Below the pieces are notes generated by a model that did no database searches, had not been told where the DNA came from, and was given only the letters and a program-made list of their open reading frames with translations. Position numbers and translations under genes: made by a program. This document shows, piece by piece, positions 8,222 to 10,270 of a stretch of 10,270 nucleotides of DNA. The stretch lies in assembly GCA_025455245.1 (NCBI GenBank), contig JALOMX010000036.1:1-10270 (forward strand), read 5' to 3'. This DNA comes from Chitinophagaceae bacterium (GTDB taxonomy: Bacteria; Bacteroidota; Bacteroidia; Chitinophagales; Chitinophagaceae). Each line of letters opens with the position of its first letter. Position 1 is the stretch's first letter.

Positions 8222-8229
8222 TATATTTG
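8222..8229 (+). promoter_or_regulatory. Promoter -7 element for porV
   Basis: TATATTTG is a perfect match to TAnnTTTG and sits in the usual TATATTTG-ACACC type of context. A T-rich stretch (TTTTC at 8201-8205) lies about 17 nt upstream as a loose -33 region. Transcription would start near 8236 and leave a leader of about 130 nt before the porV ATG. A second, weaker element, GATTTTTG (8328-8335), would give a leader of about 24 nt. Confidence 0.5.
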
Positions 8230-8251
8230 ACACCAAACTAACTGAATTAAA

Positions 8252-8345
8252 AACAGATTACTAACCAAAAAAAGCCTATAGAAGTATTTTTACTTTAAAC
8301 AAATTTCTCAGAATCAATCTGTTACAGGATTTTTGTAATCTGTTA
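8252..8345 (+). repeat. Inverted and direct copies of AATCTGTT in the porV leader
   Basis: AACAGATTAC (8252-8261) is a perfect 10-bp inverted repeat of GTAATCTGTT (8335-8344). A further copy, AATCTGTTAC (8316-8325), can pair with the same left arm over 8 bp. The two right-hand copies share AATCTGTTA as a direct repeat. In RNA the left arm could pair with only one of them at a time. As DNA they could equally be operator half-sites. The remainder of the 279-bp gap between the two genes is A/T-rich with nothing else I can name. Confidence 0.45.
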
Positions 8346-8365
8346 ATATCAAATTTAGTCAACCC

Positions 8366-9529
8366 ATGAGAATAAATTGGATTGCATCATTTTTTACCAT
8401 TTCCCTTATTGTAAGCCTTCAGGCAATTGCTCAACAACCGACTATTAATGTAGTTACTACTGCCGTTCCTTTTTTGAGGATAGGTCCTGATGCGCGTGCA
8501 GGTGGTATGGGCGACAACGCGATTACAACAGGCCCCGATGCCTACAATATGTTTTGGAACCTTGCAAAAACGCCTTTCGCTCAAAATCAGGGGGCATTTG
8601 GATTGAGTTACTCGCCCTGGCTCAGGGATATAGGCGTTAGTGACGTTTACCTCATTGGAGCATCGGGTTATTATAAACTGGATGAGGAATCGGCTATTTC
8701 CGGTGGTTTCAGGTTTTTCAATCTTGGTGATATTCAGTTTACCGATGCATCCGGCAATAACCTTGGTACCGGTAAACCAACCGAATTGGGTGTGGACATA
8801 GGTTATAGCCGCAAGCTTAGTGACCGTTGGGGTATTGGCGCCGCATTGAGGTACATCAACAGTAACCTTGCGAGAGGTCTCCCAAGCCAAAGTGGCGTGG
8901 ACTATCGGGCAGGCAATACCCTCGCCGGTGATCTTTCCTTTTACTACGATGGTACCAACGAGATTGGACAGGGATTAAGGGCCGGCCTTGCCCTAACCAA
9001 CCTTGGCGGCAAAGTTTCCTATACCAATATTGAAACTGAAAAAGAATATATCCCTGCTAACTTTGGCATTGGCGTTGGTTACAATTTTGTTTTCGAGGAG
9101 CAGCACAGGCTGATGTTTGCGTTGGACATTAACAAATTGATGGTTCCAACACCTCCTGTTCCTACCGGTGTTGATTCAATTGATGATGCCAACCTTTCAA
9201 AGTACAGAAGCTATGGGGTTGTTGAAAGCTGGATCGTATCGTGGGGTGATGCACCCGGCGGATTCAGCGAGGAACTAAAGGAATTCACTTTCAGCCTCGG
9301 TGCAGAATACAGTTATCAGAATCAGTTTTTTGTAAGGGCAGGTTATTATTATGAGAATCCCACCAAAGGAAACCGTAAATATGCAACAGCGGGCCTGGGA
9401 ATAAGGCTCTGGGATAAGGCCATGCTTGATTTCAGCTATCTGATTCCAAGCGGTTCCGGAACAAACCGCAATCCCCTTTCCAATACCCTCAGGTTTGGAT
9501 TAACCTTTGATTTTCCGTATGCACAATAA
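8366..9529 (+). CDS. porV: Type IX secretion system outer-membrane protein PorV
   Basis: PorV (also called LptO) is a FadL-like 14-strand outer-membrane barrel. It collects cargo leaving the type IX translocon and delivers it to the PorU sortase/attachment complex. The 387 residues begin with a signal peptide (cleavage expected after Ala22 in AIA-QQ). The family hallmark follows directly: PFLRIGPDARAGGMGDNAITTGPDAYNMFWN, split here as PFLRIGPDARAGGMGDNA and PDAYNMFWNLAKTPFA. Further PorV-like segments are SYSPWLRDIG, GGFRFFNLGDIQFTDASG, ALRYINSNLARG and GLALTNLGGKVSYT, then barrel strands to a C-terminal LRFGLTFDF pattern. Length is normal. PorU, often the upstream neighbour in this phylum, is not here; the upstream gene is divergent. 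The next gene is ispF-like, which I recall also lies beside porV in Porphyromonas. The ATG at 8366 has no strong Shine-Dalgarno, and the signal peptide fixes the start. Confidence 0.95.
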   Translation: MRINWIASFFTISLIVSLQAIAQQPTINVVTTAVPFLRIGPDARAGGMGDNAITTGPDAYNMFWNLAKTPFAQNQGAFGLSYSPWLRDIGVSDVYLIGASGYYKLDEESAISGGFRFFNLGDIQFTDASGNNLGTGKPTELGVDIGYSRKLSDRWGIGAALRYINSNLARGLPSQSGVDYRAGNTLAGDLSFYYDGTNEIGQGLRAGLALTNLGGKVSYTNIETEKEYIPANFGIGVGYNFVFEEQHRLMFALDINKLMVPTPPVPTGVDSIDDANLSKYRSYGVVESWIVSWGDAPGGFSEELKEFTFSLGAEYSYQNQFFVRAGYYYENPTKGNRKYATAGLGIRLWDKAMLDFSYLIPSGSGTNRNPLSNTLRFGLTFDFPYAQ

Positions 9530-9538
9530 CCGTTTTGT

Positions 9539-9570
9539 TTAACGGCAACATCGTTAATAATTTTTCTTTA
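9539..9570 (+). terminator. Candidate intrinsic terminator after porV
   Basis: TTAACG (9539-9544) and CGTTAA (9552-9557) form a perfect 6-bp stem with a 7-nt loop, followed by TAATTTTTCTTT. An alternative stem, CCGTT/AACGG (9530-9545), overlaps it. The low G+C content makes it weak, but the position just after the porV stop fits. Confidence 0.4.
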
Positions 9571-9590
9571 TGCCAAAAAGCGGGGGACTT

Positions 9591-9598
9591 TACCTTCG
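9591..9598 (+). promoter_or_regulatory. Candidate promoter -7 element for ispF-dut
   Basis: TACCTTCG matches TAnnTTTG at 7 of 8 positions. TTTA (9567-9570) lies 20 nt upstream in the -33 position. The expected start near 9605 would leave a leader of about 40 nt before the ATG at 9644. With the hairpin before it, this suggests ispF-dut is transcribed separately from porV. Confidence 0.35.
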
Positions 9599-9643
9599 CT
9601 TTTTGTTTTTTGAGGCGATCATTACAACAACAGTCAAATAAAT

Positions 9644-10270
9644 ATGTACAGGGTCGGGAGCGGAATCGATTTTCATCAGTTGGTTGAAGGAAGGGATCTT
9701 TGGTTGGGTGGCGTGAAAGTTCCGCACTATAAGGGAGCACTTGGTCACAGCGATGCCGATGTTTTGCTGCATGCCATTTGCGATGCAATGCTTGGGGCCC
9801 TTTCATTGGGCGATATTGGGGTTCATTTTCCGGACACGGATGCCACTTTTAAAAATATTGACAGCAAAATTCTATTGAAGAGGACTTTCGAAATTATCCG
9901 GTCAGAAGGGTATGAGGTAGTGAATATCGATGCCATGCTGTGCCTGGAAAAACCGAAAATCAAACCCTTTGTTCCTGCCATGCGGGCCTGCATTGGGGAA
10001 ATACTGAACCTTCCCGACAATGCGGTTTCCATAAAAGCAACCACTACGGAAAAATTAGGTTTTACGGGAAGGGAAGAAGGCGTGGTGGCGCTGGCATCTG
10101 CATTGCTTCAGTTATGTAAAAAGGATCTGGATATTCCGGTGGTTACTTCCTCAGCATTCCCATTGCCCGAATATGCTACAGAAGGTTCATCGGGACTGGA
10201 TCTGAGGGCAAATCTTTCCGAACCGGTTGAATTATCTTCATTGGAAAGGGCTTTGATCCCTACAGGGTTG
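9644..10270 (+). CDS. ispF: IspF fused in frame to dUTPase (3' end outside window)
   Basis: The frame opens at ATG 9644 and runs 209 codons to the window edge without a stop. Residues 1-160 are a complete IspF (2-C-methyl-D-erythritol 2,4-cyclodiphosphate synthase, MEP pathway). The metal ligands are expected at Asp9, His11 and His43, with [11 protein letters not shown] (34-44), FPDTD (62-66) and the signature [16 protein letters not shown] (131-146) visible. IspF normally ends near residue 160. Here it continues directly into [21 protein letters not shown] and [20 protein letters not shown], then IPTGL (164-209). This is the N-terminal strand and motif I (GSSGLDLRA) of a trimeric dUTPase (dut), which hydrolyses dUTP to dUMP and pyrophosphate. 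There is no ATG at the junction and almost no linker. Motifs II-V lie beyond the window. The IspF call is very secure, and the dUTPase call is secure for the visible 45 residues. Whether the product is one bifunctional chain is inferred from the uninterrupted frame. Confidence 0.9.
   Translation, partial: MYRVGSGIDFHQLVEGRDLWLGGVKVPHYKGALGHSDADVLLHAICDAMLGALSLGDIGVHFPDTDATFKNIDSKILLKRTFEIIRSEGYEVVNIDAMLCLEKPKIKPFVPAMRACIGEILNLPDNAVSIKATTTEKLGFTGREEGVVALASALLQLCKKDLDIPVVTSSAFPLPEYATEGSSGLDLRANLSEPVELSSLERALIPTGL

Noticed and set aside
9489..10044. Minus-strand frames opposite the porV end and ispF
   Set aside because: They overlap the recognisable IspF coding sequence on the other strand and have no motif or start context. 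The terminator- and promoter-like signals there fit the plus strand.

Overview
The window looks like chromosome of a member of the Bacteroidota with a type IX secretion system. Four points support this: a PorV-type outer-membrane protein; two families found mainly in Bacteroidota (DUF4421 and DUF4954); promoter-like TAnnTTTG elements of the Bacteroidota type; and start codons with little Shine-Dalgarno sequence in front of them. No tRNA, rRNA, CRISPR array, insertion sequence or phage gene was seen. The assignment rests on protein resemblance from memory, not on a search.

Layout. Everything left of about 8.1 kb is on the minus strand and everything right of about 8.2 kb is on the plus strand, so the 8087-8365 region is a divergent promoter region. 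On the minus strand, reading from right to left: a DUF4421 outer-membrane protein (8086-7034); a tight three-gene operon with 7 and 8 bp spacers, made of a DUF4954 left-handed beta-helix protein (6924-4711), a Gfo/Idh/MocA dehydrogenase (4703-3714) and a polyprenyl-phosphate sugar-1-phosphate transferase (3705-2284); then an NfeD-like membrane protein (2137-1550) and a flotillin (1433 to beyond base 1). On the plus strand: porV (8366-9529), a hairpin terminator candidate, and an open frame from 9644 to the window edge. That frame encodes a complete IspF continuing without a stop into the beginning of a dUTPase.

How the genes work together. NfeD plus flotillin is a recognised membrane-microdomain pair, comparable to YqiJ/YqiK and YuaF/YuaG. 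The three-gene operon reads as a nucleotide-sugar and surface-glycan module: a dehydrogenase modifies a sugar, a beta-helix protein of unknown activity may acylate or scaffold, and the transferase loads the first sugar phosphate onto undecaprenyl phosphate. PorV carries type IX cargo to the attachment complex at the outer membrane. IspF-dUTPase combines a MEP-pathway enzyme with a nucleotide-pool sanitation enzyme.

The most unusual item is the IspF-dUTPase fusion. Both partners are normally separate homotrimers with active sites at subunit interfaces, and they are joined here with essentially no linker. Second is the porV leader, which has a good promoter-like element about 130 nt upstream of the gene and three copies of an 8-bp word arranged so that two hairpins would compete. 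No intergenic stretch exceeds 300 bases.
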